64,000 bases of DNA from Verrucomicrobiia bacterium (GTDB taxonomy: Bacteria > Verrucomicrobiota > Verrucomicrobiia > Limisphaerales > UBA1100), in NCBI GenBank assembly GCA_014239365.1, contig JAAZZB010000044.1:197320-261319 (forward strand). The letters run 5' to 3'. Shown one piece after another: positions 54,851-63,967 of the stretch (position 1 is the stretch's first letter; each line of letters starts with the position of its first letter). The notes under the pieces were generated by a model. That model was not told where the DNA came from. It did not search any database and saw only the letters and a program-made list of their open reading frames with translations. Both the position numbers and the translations under genes were made by a program.

Positions 54851-55264
54851 TAACGAATTACGATTTACGAATTACGATTTACGAATGACGATTTACGAAT
54901 GACGATTTACGAATGATCGATTGACGATCTGAAAACCATTTTAATTGCCTGAAAGGCAATCCCTTAATAGCCGGGGGCAACGCCCCCGGAAATTCCCCCA
55001 AACAAACGATGTGCCCTGAAGGGGCACTCCAACTTTCCACAAAACGACAATTGGAGTGCCCCTCCAGGGCACAGTCATTTTCCACCCACACATCCGAGGG
55101 CGTTGCCCTCGGCTAAAGTGGTATTGCCTTTCAGGCAATGAAGGAGACGGTGAGGGGAAATTGACGAATTATGATTTACGAATGACGAATGGTTTTCAAT
55201 TCGTAAATCGTAAATCGTAAATCGTCATTCGTAAATCGTAAATCGTAAATCATAATTCGTCAAT
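54851..55264. repeat. Nested array of palindromes (matryoshka intergenic repeat)
   Basis: Outer GATTTACGAAT repeats; inverted pairs attgcctgaaaggcaat/attgcctttcaggcaat, ccgggggcaacgcccccgg/ccgagggcgttgccctcgg, gtgccctgaaggggcactccaa/ttggagtgcccctccagggcac. Confidence 0.9.
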
Positions 55265-56284
55265 CCGCCCCCGCGGTTTGTATTTCTTGGCCAGCGCCAA
55301 CACGGTGTTGAGGCGTTTCATTCCGCCGGTGCAGGTGGGGTCGCTGAGGTTGGCGGCCGCGGCGCAGACGGCGGTGAATAAACTTCGCTGAATTTCCCAA
55401 CCTTCGTGAATGCCCATCAACATTCCGGTGCAAAAGGCATCGCCGGCGCCGGCTGCGCCTTGGATGTATTTTTGCGGCAGCTTCAATGACGATTGCCAAT
55501 GATCCGCGCCGCCACGCGTGCGCGCAAAGCCCCCTTCGGGAAAGTGCACGCAAACGAGTTCCTTAACGCCGAGCTGCAGCAATGCGCCGGCGGCGTGTCG
55601 CAGCGCCACGGTGTCCAGCGTGCCGTCGCTGCGGCGGATGGTGAAGCCGGTGGTTTTGCCTGCTTCGAATTCGTTGAGGATGCAGTAGTCTACAAACGGC
55701 AGCGTGGGCGAAACGATTTTGGCAAAGCGATCGCTGTCTTCGCTCACGCAATCGATGCTGGTTTTTAGTCCCGCACGTTGGGCCTTGGCGCAGAGGGCGG
55801 CGGCGCGGGTGCCGTATTTTTTATCGGGCGCATCCACCGCATCGAGCAACAACAGATAACCGATGTGAAAAATTTTGGCCTTCGATTGTTTGAAGTCCAA
55901 CCCCTTGCCATTCCAAAGCGCATTGGCACCGCGACAGTGAAAAAATGTGCGCCGCCCCGTGTCCACTTCCGTCATCACATCGGTGTACGACGTGGGGGCG
56001 CGATCGGTGATTTGGATTTGTTGGGCGTCAATCTTGTGTTGCTTGAGATCGGCGAGGATGTACTTGCCGAGATCATCCTTGCCCACGAGGCCCGCCGCGC
56101 TGAGCGGAATCTTCGCGCCCAGCTTGGCGAGGTTCACCAGCAAATTATAGGGCGACCCGCCCGAGCCCTGGCTTTGGCGCAAAATGTTAGCCAACGTTTC
56201 CCGTTGCGGAAACACGTCCACCATCTTCACCTGATCGACGATCCAGTTCCCCGCCGCCAAAATTCCATTGCGTTTCATAAGCAA
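55250..56284 (-). CDS. PfkB-family carbohydrate kinase
   Basis: GGSPYNLLVNLAKLGAKIPLSAAGLVGKDDLGKYI; GAAGAGDAFCTGMLMGIHEG. Confidence 0.9.
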   Translation of the reverse strand: MLMKRNGILAAGNWIVDQVKMVDVFPQRETLANILRQSQGSGGSPYNLLVNLAKLGAKIPLSAAGLVGKDDLGKYILADLKQHKIDAQQIQITDRAPTSYTDVMTEVDTGRRTFFHCRGANALWNGKGLDFKQSKAKIFHIGYLLLLDAVDAPDKKYGTRAAALCAKAQRAGLKTSIDCVSEDSDRFAKIVSPTLPFVDYCILNEFEAGKTTGFTIRRSDGTLDTVALRHAAGALLQLGVKELVCVHFPEGGFARTRGGADHWQSSLKLPQKYIQGAAGAGDAFCTGMLMGIHEGWEIQRSLFTAVCAAAANLSDPTCTGGMKRLNTVLALAKKYKPRGRIDEL

Positions 56285-56365
56285 AAATAACCAAAAAAAG
56301 AGACGACCGTTTATAGCGGTCGCCTTGGGAAAGTGTCGAGCCTGACGTGACGCACCCGTTGGTGA

Positions 56366-56875
56366 TTATCGCAAACTCATTTGCTGCTTCAAATTTACCG
56401 TCACGGTAAATTTCAACGTCACGGTCAATCGACCACCATTGGGATGATAAATCTCGACCTTTTTGATTTCTCCGGATCTGGCGGTGCCTTCAAAAAAAGC
56501 TTCGCGAGAATGAAAAGCGGCTGTCTTGAGATTTAACCGATTACTTCGACCGGCAGATCGATTCACCGAACATGATCCTCGGAAGGCTATTTTTCCGGCG
56601 CGAATCTTCGGCAGAATAGTCAACACCGTGCCAATTTTCACTGAGTCAGTCTGCCCGGGCACCTCGGCCATTTGGCTGGTCTCAATAGTTGCTTCCTCGC
56701 CGCTGACCATCAGCGTACGCGGCGCGGCCAACAATACCCCGCCCTCCGTAAAATTAGCTTCCACCATCACCTGATTCGGCTCTAATTTAAGCGACGAGTT
56801 GGCAGGATTTTTCACCGTACCACAACCCACCAAGGCGAGCGCGCTGGCCAATATTATCATTGGTCCGTACTTCAT
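56366..56875 (-). CDS. Hypothetical lipoprotein
   Basis: Lipobox-like SALALVGCGTVKNPANSS. Confidence 0.7.
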   Translation of the reverse strand: MKYGPMIILASALALVGCGTVKNPANSSLKLEPNQVMVEANFTEGGVLLAAPRTLMVSGEEATIETSQMAEVPGQTDSVKIGTVLTILPKIRAGKIAFRGSCSVNRSAGRSNRLNLKTAAFHSREAFFEGTARSGEIKKVEIYHPNGGRLTVTLKFTVTVNLKQQMSLR

Positions 56876-57459
56876 TTCACCTCCTTAGATTCTTTTTCGC
56901 TGGGCCATTTCTCGATCTTCATTTTCAATATGCGCTGAGGCTCGCCTTTGGGGTTGATGGACAACTCAACCCATTGGCCCGGCTTCGCATCGAATGCAAA
57001 CCGAATGCCTTTGATGTTTTCGTGAATCACCACGCGAGGATCATCGGTTTTAAGATTGGAATTCTCGCTATAAGCCGCTTGGTGATTCATCATTGATCCT
57101 CCCATATGAATCCCGCGTTTTGTTTTCCGGATGCGACCGGTGATGTGAACGCCCAAGTCTCGTTCCACTGTGATGAGCTGTAATCCATTAGGCCGACAAC
57201 GATCCACTTGATGGCCCACAATGGACAATTTGGAATTCATTCCCGCTAAGTGGAAATAATGATCTTCTCCCGCCAATATTGCTTTTTGAAAATCATCGCC
57301 ATCGGTTTCCATCCGGGCGGTTATCTTCCAAGCCAAGTCGGTTGGCTCGGCTGGCTTGATGTTCCGCGGTATCGGAGAAATTTCTGCTGTGGTTTTATCC
57401 GCCACACAACCCACCAAGGCGAGCGCGGACACTAGAGTTAAGATTTTTGTGATGTTCAT
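56872..57459 (-). CDS. Hypothetical lipoprotein
   Basis: Lipobox-like SALALVGCVADKTT; 4-bp overlap with the 56366-56875 gene. Confidence 0.7.
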   Translation of the reverse strand: MNITKILTLVSALALVGCVADKTTAEISPIPRNIKPAEPTDLAWKITARMETDGDDFQKAILAGEDHYFHLAGMNSKLSIVGHQVDRCRPNGLQLITVERDLGVHITGRIRKTKRGIHMGGSMMNHQAAYSENSNLKTDDPRVVIHENIKGIRFAFDAKPGQWVELSINPKGEPQRILKMKIEKWPSEKESKEVK

Positions 57460-57590
57460 TTTGGTTCGTTTTGTTGGATGGCTCTTTTGCCATAAGGAAT
57501 GGTGTGGTCGAGGTGGGTGAACCCCAACAAAAATTTATTCACACCATTTGACGAACTGGCATTTGTGGCGTAGGTTGCCCTCATTGCGCT

Positions 57591-57809
57591 ATGAACACGC
57601 CGCATTATCACATCAACATTTTCTGGAGTGCCGAGGAAGATTGCTTCATCGCCGAAATCCCCGACCTCAAACACTGCACCGGCCAGGGCGATACCCCCGA
57701 GGAAGCGCTGGCCGATGTGATGGAGGCGCAGGACACATGGATCGTCGCCTGCCTCAGCGCCGGCGAGCCCGTGCCCGTGCCGGAGTACACCTCCGCCGTG
57801 GAGGCGTGA
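57591..57809 (+). CDS. hicB: HicB-like antitoxin (copy 1)
   Basis: MNTPHYHINIFWSAEEDCFIAEIPDLKHCTGQGDTPEEALADVMEAQDTW. Confidence 0.9.
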   Translation: MNTPHYHINIFWSAEEDCFIAEIPDLKHCTGQGDTPEEALADVMEAQDTWIVACLSAGEPVPVPEYTSAVEA

Positions 57810-57824
57810 ACCCGTTGCGGAATT

Positions 57825-58073
57825 ATGCAGCCCCGCAAAACGCTGGCTCGTCTTCGCAGCGGTTCGCGGAATATTCGCTTTGGGGATGCGCAATCGTTGG
57901 CCATCGCGTTGGGGTTTGTGCTTGAGCGCACGCGCGGCAGCCATCATATTTACAGGCATCCGCGAGGCGCGATGTTGAATTTGCAGCCGGACCGCAACCG
58001 ACAGGCCAAGCCTTACCAAATGCGCCAATTGCTGCAATCGATTAACGAGCACGAACTGGAATTGCCCAAATGA
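57825..58073 (+). CDS. hicA: HicA-like mRNA interferase toxin
   Basis: LGFVLERTRGSHHIYRHPRGAMLNLQPDRNRQAKPYQMRQLLQSI. Confidence 0.88.
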   Translation: MQPRKTLARLRSGSRNIRFGDAQSLAIALGFVLERTRGSHHIYRHPRGAMLNLQPDRNRQAKPYQMRQLLQSINEHELELPK

Positions 58074-58288
58074 ACACACCGCATTATCACATCAACGTTT
58101 TCTGGAGCGAAGAGGACGACAGTTTCATTGCCAACATCCCCGACCTCACCCACTGCTCGGCCCACGGCGACACGCCGGAAGAGGCGATGCAAGAAGTGCT
58201 CGAGGCGCAGGCAGCGTGGTTAGCTGTCCGAATCGCATCCGGCGAGCCCGTGCCCGAGCCGGAGTACAGCGCGCCGGTGGAGGCGTGA
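58070..58288 (+). CDS. hicB: HicB-like antitoxin (copy 2)
   Basis: MNTPHYHINVFWSEEDDSFIANIPDLTHCSAHGDTPEEAMQEVLEAQAAW; 4-bp overlap with hicA stop. Confidence 0.9.
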   Translation: MNTPHYHINVFWSEEDDSFIANIPDLTHCSAHGDTPEEAMQEVLEAQAAWLAVRIASGEPVPEPEYSAPVEA

Positions 58289-58372
58289 GGCAATTTCCGA
58301 TTGTAAATTGACGAGTGAGGATTGCCTCACTCAACTCTCGACCCTCACCGCTCGACGCCTTACCCTCCCGCC

Positions 58373-59137
58373 GTGTTCCGCCCCTGCATTGATCTGCACG
58401 AAGGACGGGTGAAACAAATTATCGGCGGCACGCTTTCCGATTCTGCGGAAGGGCCGCAGACTAACTTTGTTTCTGACCGTCCCGCTTCCTGGTACGCCGA
58501 GCTGTATCGCAAGGACGACTTGCGCGGCGGTCACGTCATTCAGCTTGGCCCCGGCAATGAGACGGCGGCGCGCGAAGCCCTTGCCGCATTTCCTGACGGC
58601 CTCCAACTCGGCGGCGGCGTGAATGCCGATAACGCCGCCGGTTGGCTCGATGCCGGCGCGTCGCACGTCATCGTCACCTCGTGGGTTTTCCGCGAAGGCC
58701 GCCTCGATGCCGAACGCCTTGCCGCGCTCGTAAAATCCATTGGCCGCGAACGCCTCGTGCTCGATCTTTCCTGCCGCCAACGCGACGGCCAATATTGGGT
58801 GGTCACCGATCGCTGGCAGAATTTTACTGAACTGCCCGTCAACCAAGCCACGCTGAAAACTCTCGCCGCCAGTTGCGCCGAATACCTCGTGCACGCCGTC
58901 GATGTGGAAGGCCAACAAACCGGCATCGACCTCGCCCTCGTGCAAACTCTCGCCGCCCATTCCCCCCTCCCCGTCACCTACGCCGGCGGCGCAAATTCAT
59001 TGGCCGACCTCGAAGCCGTGCAACAAGCCAGCGGCGGCCGCGTCCACCTCACCATCGGCAGCGCCCTGGATATTTTTGGTGGCGAATTGAAATACACCGA
59101 CTGCGTCGCTTACAATCGCCGACACGCGGCACAATAA
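58373..59137 (+). CDS. hisA: Eukaryote-type HisA (ProFAR isomerase)
   Basis: FRPCIDLHEGRVKQIIGGTLSDS...TNFVSDRPASWYAELYRKDDLRGGHVIQLGPGNETAAREAL; VDLTIGSALDIFGG-like C-terminus; GTG start. Confidence 0.88.
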   Translation: MFRPCIDLHEGRVKQIIGGTLSDSAEGPQTNFVSDRPASWYAELYRKDDLRGGHVIQLGPGNETAAREALAAFPDGLQLGGGVNADNAAGWLDAGASHVIVTSWVFREGRLDAERLAALVKSIGRERLVLDLSCRQRDGQYWVVTDRWQNFTELPVNQATLKTLAASCAEYLVHAVDVEGQQTGIDLALVQTLAAHSPLPVTYAGGANSLADLEAVQQASGGRVHLTIGSALDIFGGELKYTDCVAYNRRHAAQ

Positions 59138-59139
59138 TT

Positions 59140-59270
59140 TTCACCACAGAGGCACAGAGGGAAACCACGGACTCGCAAGCTCGTCCCTCCATTTCGCGTA
59201 CGTCTTGGAGGGACGAGCTTGCGAGTCCGGAGATTTTTATTCTCTGTGCCCTCTGTGCCTCTGTGGTAAA
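59140..59270. repeat. CACAGAG-armed palindrome with the 23-bp-arm element (copy 2, 59169-59228) in its loop
   Basis: ttcaccacagaggcacagaggga ... tctctgtgccctctgtgcctctgtggtaaa enclosing ggactcgcaagctcgtccctcca-[14 nt]-tggagggacgagcttgcgagtcc. Confidence 0.9.
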
Positions 59271-59312
59271 TCAAAACTTGGTCATTGGGGCAATCCGCAT
59301 TACCCTCTGCGT

Positions 59313-59996
59313 ATGCGAATCACCCTTTTTCTTCTTCTGGCAATTCTTATTGCTCCAAATCTGCGCGCACAATCTGCCAAAGGACCGTATGCCAAAATCA
59401 CAGACAACCCCAAGCTGCCGCGCGTGTTGTTGATTGGCGATTCGATTTCCATTGGGTACACGCTGCCGACGCGGGAGTTTTTGAAAGGCAAAGCAAACCT
59501 GCATCGCATCCCCACCAACGGCGGCCCGACCACGAAGGGGTTGGCGAGCATCGACGCTTGGTTGGGCAAAAGCAAATGGGACGTGATCCATTTCAACTGG
59601 GGCCTGCACGATCTCAAATATATGGGGCCGCAAGGACAGAATTTGTTTCCCAAAGATAAAGGCGGCAAACCGCAGGTGGCCCTCGCAGCGTATGAGAAAA
59701 ATCTGGAAACACTGGTCGCGCGTTTGAAAAAGACGGGCGCGAAATTGATTTGGCGCAACACCACGCCCGTGCCGCCCGGCGCGAAGGGGCGTTACGTGGG
59801 CGACTCCATTAAATACAACGCCGCCGCCGCGCGCGTGATGAAAAAACACGGCATCCCCACGCACGATCTGTTCACGATGAGCAAAGCGCGCATGAAAGAA
59901 CTGATGCTGCCGGCCAATGTGCATTACAAAAAAGAAGGCTCGCGCGTGCTCGGCAAAGATGTCGCGCGCGTGATTGTAAAAGCTCTAGAAAAATAA
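59313..59996 (+). CDS. SGNH/GDSL-type hydrolase, secreted
   Basis: Signal peptide [45 protein letters not shown]. Confidence 0.85.
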   Translation: MRITLFLLLAILIAPNLRAQSAKGPYAKITDNPKLPRVLLIGDSISIGYTLPTREFLKGKANLHRIPTNGGPTTKGLASIDAWLGKSKWDVIHFNWGLHDLKYMGPQGQNLFPKDKGGKPQVALAAYEKNLETLVARLKKTGAKLIWRNTTPVPPGAKGRYVGDSIKYNAAAARVMKKHGIPTHDLFTMSKARMKELMLPANVHYKKEGSRVLGKDVARVIVKALEK

Positions 59997-59998
59997 CG

Positions 59999-60595
59999 GT
60001 GGCCAAACTGTTTTTTTATTACTCGTCGATGAACGCGGGGAAGTCCACCACCCTGCTGCAATCGGCGCACAACTACCGCGAGCGCGGGATGCGCCCGTGG
60101 CTTTTCACGCCGCAGTTGGATACCCGCGCCACCGAGGGCCGCGTCACCTCGCGCATTGGGCTCGACGCCGAGGCGCACGCCTTCACGCCCGCCGATGATT
60201 TGCACGCCATCGTGCGCGACCAAGCTGAACCCATCCATTGCGTGCTCGTCGATGAAGCGCAGTTTTTGTCGCGCGCGCAGGTTTTTCAATTGGGCGAGAT
60301 CGCCGACGCCCTCGGCGTGCCCGTGTTGGCCTACGGATTGCGCACTGATTTTCAGGGTAACCTTTTCGAGGGCAGCCAACATTTGCTCGCGTGGGCGGAC
60401 AAGCTGGTTGAAATCAAAACCATCTGCCACTGCGGCAGCAAAGCCACGATGGTGCTGCGCACTGATCCCGACGGAACCGTCCTGCGCGAAGGCGCCCAAG
60501 TTGAAATCGGCGGCAACGAACGCTACGTCTCCGTCTGCCGCAAACATTTCAAAGAAGGAATGGCGACGCAGCAACCCGGCGACTTGCCCCTGTAG
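59999..60595 (+). CDS. tdk: Thymidine kinase
   Basis: [61 protein letters not shown]. Confidence 0.93.
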   Translation: MAKLFFYYSSMNAGKSTTLLQSAHNYRERGMRPWLFTPQLDTRATEGRVTSRIGLDAEAHAFTPADDLHAIVRDQAEPIHCVLVDEAQFLSRAQVFQLGEIADALGVPVLAYGLRTDFQGNLFEGSQHLLAWADKLVEIKTICHCGSKATMVLRTDPDGTVLREGAQVEIGGNERYVSVCRKHFKEGMATQQPGDLPL

Positions 60596-60653
60596 CCCGG
60601 GCCGGTGGCCCGCGGGCCGGTGGCCCGGGGCCCAAACCACCGGGCCGGGCTAC
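60592..60653. repeat. GC-rich palindromic element GTAGCCCGGGCCGGTGGCCC...CCGGGCTAC overlapping the tdk stop codon
   Basis: tgtagcccgggccggtggcccgcgggccggtggcccggggcccaaaccaccgggccgggctac. Confidence 0.8.
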
Positions 60654-60707
60654 AAATGCACTGGATTTACGATTTCAGATTGATGATTAACGAATGCAAA
60701 CCAATCG

Positions 60708-61526
60708 TCATTTCACCTCATATTTCCCGTCGGGCAAACGCGAGGGCAGTTTGTATTTTGCGTCCGTGATAAGTTTGAAGATGTTCGGATCCCGCGTGCG
60801 GACGAGTTCGCGGGTGGGCAGTTTCCACTCGCGGGAAATTTCCTCGCGCCGTTGCTTGGCCGACTGCGCGCCGAGAGCGGAGGTGACTGCCCAATATAGA
60901 TACTCTGTGCATTGGCAGCCGTAATCGCAGGTGCGGTCATCGTACGTGAACCACGCGCCTTTTGGATACCGGCGGGGCACTCGGCGAAAATGTCCGCCGC
61001 GCGCGCGGTCGAGGCACTCGGCCAATACCGTGCCGGGGCGTTCACCGAATATTTTCGGATACGCATTCGCGTAGCCTTCGTGCGTGATGAGATGCAGCAC
61101 CTCCTCCAGCGTAGCATCAAAGCGCCCGCCGCCGGGCAGCGTCTCCGTGGCGAACTGGCCTTGACCCGCGTGAAACCCCGCGCGCTCGAACGCCTCGCCG
61201 TTCAGCCGATCCATCGCGCGCTCATCCTCGGCCACGGCCATAAACGCATTGCGCTTCACCAGCTCGGCCACCACGGCGGGATTGTCCGGCTTGCCGTCCT
61301 CGTCGTTGTCCAAATATTCCGCGAGCACGATGGCGATGTGGCGGAGCTTGGCCGGTGGCGTTTTCGCCGTGCCGAACACGCGCACGCCAAAGACGTTGAT
61401 GTGTTGGCTGAACACTTTTTGAAAGGGAGTGTGATTGCCTCCGGGCACCGGAGTAATTTTGAAATCCGGAATGGCGGCGGTGACCGTAAGCGCACCACTC
61501 AAAAAGAGAATGGTGATTTTCATCAA
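60708..61526 (-). CDS. Secreted hypothetical protein
   Basis: Signal peptide MMKITILFLSGALTVTAA; 272-aa ORF with coding-like composition; EEVLHLITHEGYANAYP motif. Confidence 0.7.
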   Translation of the reverse strand: MMKITILFLSGALTVTAAIPDFKITPVPGGNHTPFQKVFSQHINVFGVRVFGTAKTPPAKLRHIAIVLAEYLDNDEDGKPDNPAVVAELVKRNAFMAVAEDERAMDRLNGEAFERAGFHAGQGQFATETLPGGGRFDATLEEVLHLITHEGYANAYPKIFGERPGTVLAECLDRARGGHFRRVPRRYPKGAWFTYDDRTCDYGCQCTEYLYWAVTSALGAQSAKQRREEISREWKLPTRELVRTRDPNIFKLITDAKYKLPSRLPDGKYEVK

Positions 61527-62846
61527 TTATTCGTCATTTGCGAATTGCAAATCTGCCACATTCGACTGATCCGATTCGAAGAAAAATTTCTCATCGCCAA
61601 ACGCCGGTTCCAAGTCTTCGAGCCAAGTTGCCTTGGGATCGAATTTGGCGAAGAACACTTGATTCGCCCAATCGGGATCGCGGCCTTGGATGAACTTGAG
61701 CACGAAGACGCGTTCGCCGTGGATTTTGGCCAAGCCGTCCACCAATACTTTGCCGGGTGTGCAACTCATGCTTGGGCCGCGCACGGTGCGGGCGAGTCCG
61801 CTCACTTGGCGATAGGCGCGCGTGAAAATATTGTGCGCACGGGCGAGGGGTACTTCGAAATATTGTTTCGGGCCCGTGTCGCGTTCCACGAACATATAAT
61901 AGGGCACTGCGCCGAGCGAAACTTGTTTGCGCCACAACGCGGCCCACACGTCTTGGTGATCGTTCACGTGTTTGATGAGCGGCGCTTGGCAGCGCACCAC
62001 CGCGCCGGCATCGATCACCCGCCGCACGGCCGCCTCGGCTGCAGTGGTGGAGAGCTCCACGGGATGACTGCTGTGGGCCATGAGCGCAAAATGTTTGCCC
62101 GCTGCGCGGACTTCGCCGATGAGCCGCAGAAAGTCGTCGGCATCCTCGCCGTCGGTAAATCGATACGGCCAATACGCGAGCGCTTTGGTGCCGATGCGGA
62201 TGCTGTTGAGATGCGGGATAGTGAGCAGCGGCTCGATGTATTTTCGCAGGAATTTTGTTTTCATCACCATCGGATCGCCGCCGGTGATGAGCACGCTGCT
62301 GATTTCCGGATTGTCGCTCACGTACTGCACGAGTTGGCCGGCTTCCTTGCTGGCAAATTTCAAATCGCCATCGCCAATGAATTGCGCCCAGCGAAAGCAG
62401 TACGTGCAATAGGCGTGGCAGGTTTGGCCTTGGGTGGGGAAGAAGAGAACGGTCTCGTTGTACTTGTGCTGCATGCCCTCAAGCGGCTCGCCGCCGAAGT
62501 GCGGCTTGTTCAAATCCATTTGTCCGGCGGGATGCGGATTGAGCGTGGCGCGAATTTCATCCGCGGCCAACCGCAGCTCGGCATCGCTTGCGCCGCGTGT
62601 CACGAGATCGCGCATCCGATTAAAATCGCCATCGGCCAACATCCCGCGCTGCGGAAAGGTGAGCTGGAACATCGGATCGTGCGGAAGGTCATCGCGATCG
62701 ATGAGCTGCTCGAGCACATAGTCGTTTACCTTAAACGGCAGCACCGCACTCACCGCCTGCATCTCAATCACCTGCTCGCGACCGAGCCCCAGCATCTCGC
62801 CCACACGCGGCAGGTCGTTTCGGTTATTTACGCGGTATTTGGCCAT
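61527..62846 (-). CDS. KamA/lysine 2,3-aminomutase-family radical SAM protein
   Basis: CHAYCTYCFRWAQF radical SAM CxxxCxxC; SSVLITGGDPMVMKTKFL; RIGTKALAYWPYRF. Confidence 0.88.
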   Translation of the reverse strand: MAKYRVNNRNDLPRVGEMLGLGREQVIEMQAVSAVLPFKVNDYVLEQLIDRDDLPHDPMFQLTFPQRGMLADGDFNRMRDLVTRGASDAELRLAADEIRATLNPHPAGQMDLNKPHFGGEPLEGMQHKYNETVLFFPTQGQTCHAYCTYCFRWAQFIGDGDLKFASKEAGQLVQYVSDNPEISSVLITGGDPMVMKTKFLRKYIEPLLTIPHLNSIRIGTKALAYWPYRFTDGEDADDFLRLIGEVRAAGKHFALMAHSSHPVELSTTAAEAAVRRVIDAGAVVRCQAPLIKHVNDHQDVWAALWRKQVSLGAVPYYMFVERDTGPKQYFEVPLARAHNIFTRAYRQVSGLARTVRGPSMSCTPGKVLVDGLAKIHGERVFVLKFIQGRDPDWANQVFFAKFDPKATWLEDLEPAFGDEKFFFESDQSNVADLQFANDE

Positions 62847-63040
62847 GAGTCCTATCGTTGATTCTTAGAAACAGCCACGGCGATTGCATTGCCATATTGC
62901 CTATTGCGGCTGCGGTAAGTGAATCATGCCACAAAACCGAGCCAATTGAAAGGCCGTTGAACTGCAAAAAACCGCTGTTTTTTCGCAAAAAACTCAATTC
63001 CGCCATTGCCCGCGCTGCTTGAGAGCGATAAGCTCCGCGC

Positions 63041-63967
63041 ATGAAAATCCTTCCCCATTTGGCGGTGGCTCTATTGTTTGTGGCGCTTGGCTGCGCGGAA
63101 TTTCACCAGAAACAACGCGCGCGTGCTGCGCAACAATATGAAAATCTGCACACGTTCATACAGGACACCAACGCTCTGGCGCAGTTGCCTCAGCCCACGG
63201 CCCAACCTTCGGCGTGGGCTTCGCTCTTTAATGGCACCGACCTCACCGGCTGGAAGGAAACTGACTACGCCGGACGCGGCAATGTGAAAATCGAGAACGG
63301 CGAACTGCACATCGAAAACGGCCTCGTCATCACCGGCGTTACTTTTACCAACGCCACCGTGCTGCCGAAAACGAATTATGAAATCAGCTACCAAGCCAAG
63401 CGCGTGAACGGCAGCGATTTCTTTGCGCTACTCACATTTCCCGTGGGCGACCAGCACGCCTCGTTCGTTACCGGCGGTTGGGGCGGCGCGGTCACCGGCA
63501 TCTCCAGCATCAACAGCATGGACGCCTCCGAAAACGACACCACCGTTTATCTCAAATACAATCAGGATCAATGGTACACGTTTCGCCTGCGCGTCACGCC
63601 GGAAAACCTCAGCGTATGGATGACGCCCAAGGAACATCCCATCCCCCTCAACGCCACCGTGGCCAGCGTGGTGAAGGCGTACCAAACCGAAGCCGCCACC
63701 ACCGGCCAAACGCTCACCGCCAAAGAAGCCGAAGCCGCACTGCGCGCGATCAATCCTGCGCTCGACAAAAACATTCCCGCCCGCGAAACAATTTATTTTC
63801 CCGGCGAAGCCCAAATCATCGACGAGCCCATCAAAGATAAAGTCGTAGAAATGCGCGCCGGCGAAATCGAACTCTCCGCCCCATTCGGCTTCGCCTCCTT
63901 CCAAAGCTACGGCGTCATCCGCAACGCGCGCATTCGGCGGTTGCCGAAAAAATCAGACGGGAAATAA
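63041..63967 (+). CDS. DUF1080 (3-keto-disaccharide hydrolase-like) lipoprotein
   Basis: Lipobox-like LFVALGCAEFH; SLFNGTDLTGWKETDYAGRGNVKIENGELHIENG; C-terminal FASFQSYGVIRNARIRRL. Confidence 0.82.
   Translation: MKILPHLAVALLFVALGCAEFHQKQRARAAQQYENLHTFIQDTNALAQLPQPTAQPSAWASLFNGTDLTGWKETDYAGRGNVKIENGELHIENGLVITGVTFTNATVLPKTNYEISYQAKRVNGSDFFALLTFPVGDQHASFVTGGWGGAVTGISSINSMDASENDTTVYLKYNQDQWYTFRLRVTPENLSVWMTPKEHPIPLNATVASVVKAYQTEAATTGQTLTAKEAEAALRAINPALDKNIPARETIYFPGEAQIIDEPIKDKVVEMRAGEIELSAPFGFASFQSYGVIRNARIRRLPKKSDGK

Noticed and set aside
54851-55264. Possible CRISPR array
   Set aside because: Repeats are short, palindromic, irregularly spaced and arranged as inverted nested pairs with no spacer pattern; no cas genes.
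60912-62861. 649-aa plus-strand ORF
   Set aside because: Antisense shadow across two convincing minus-strand genes (60708-61526 and the KamA-family gene); composition is typical of a shadow frame in GC-rich DNA and no domain is recognisable.
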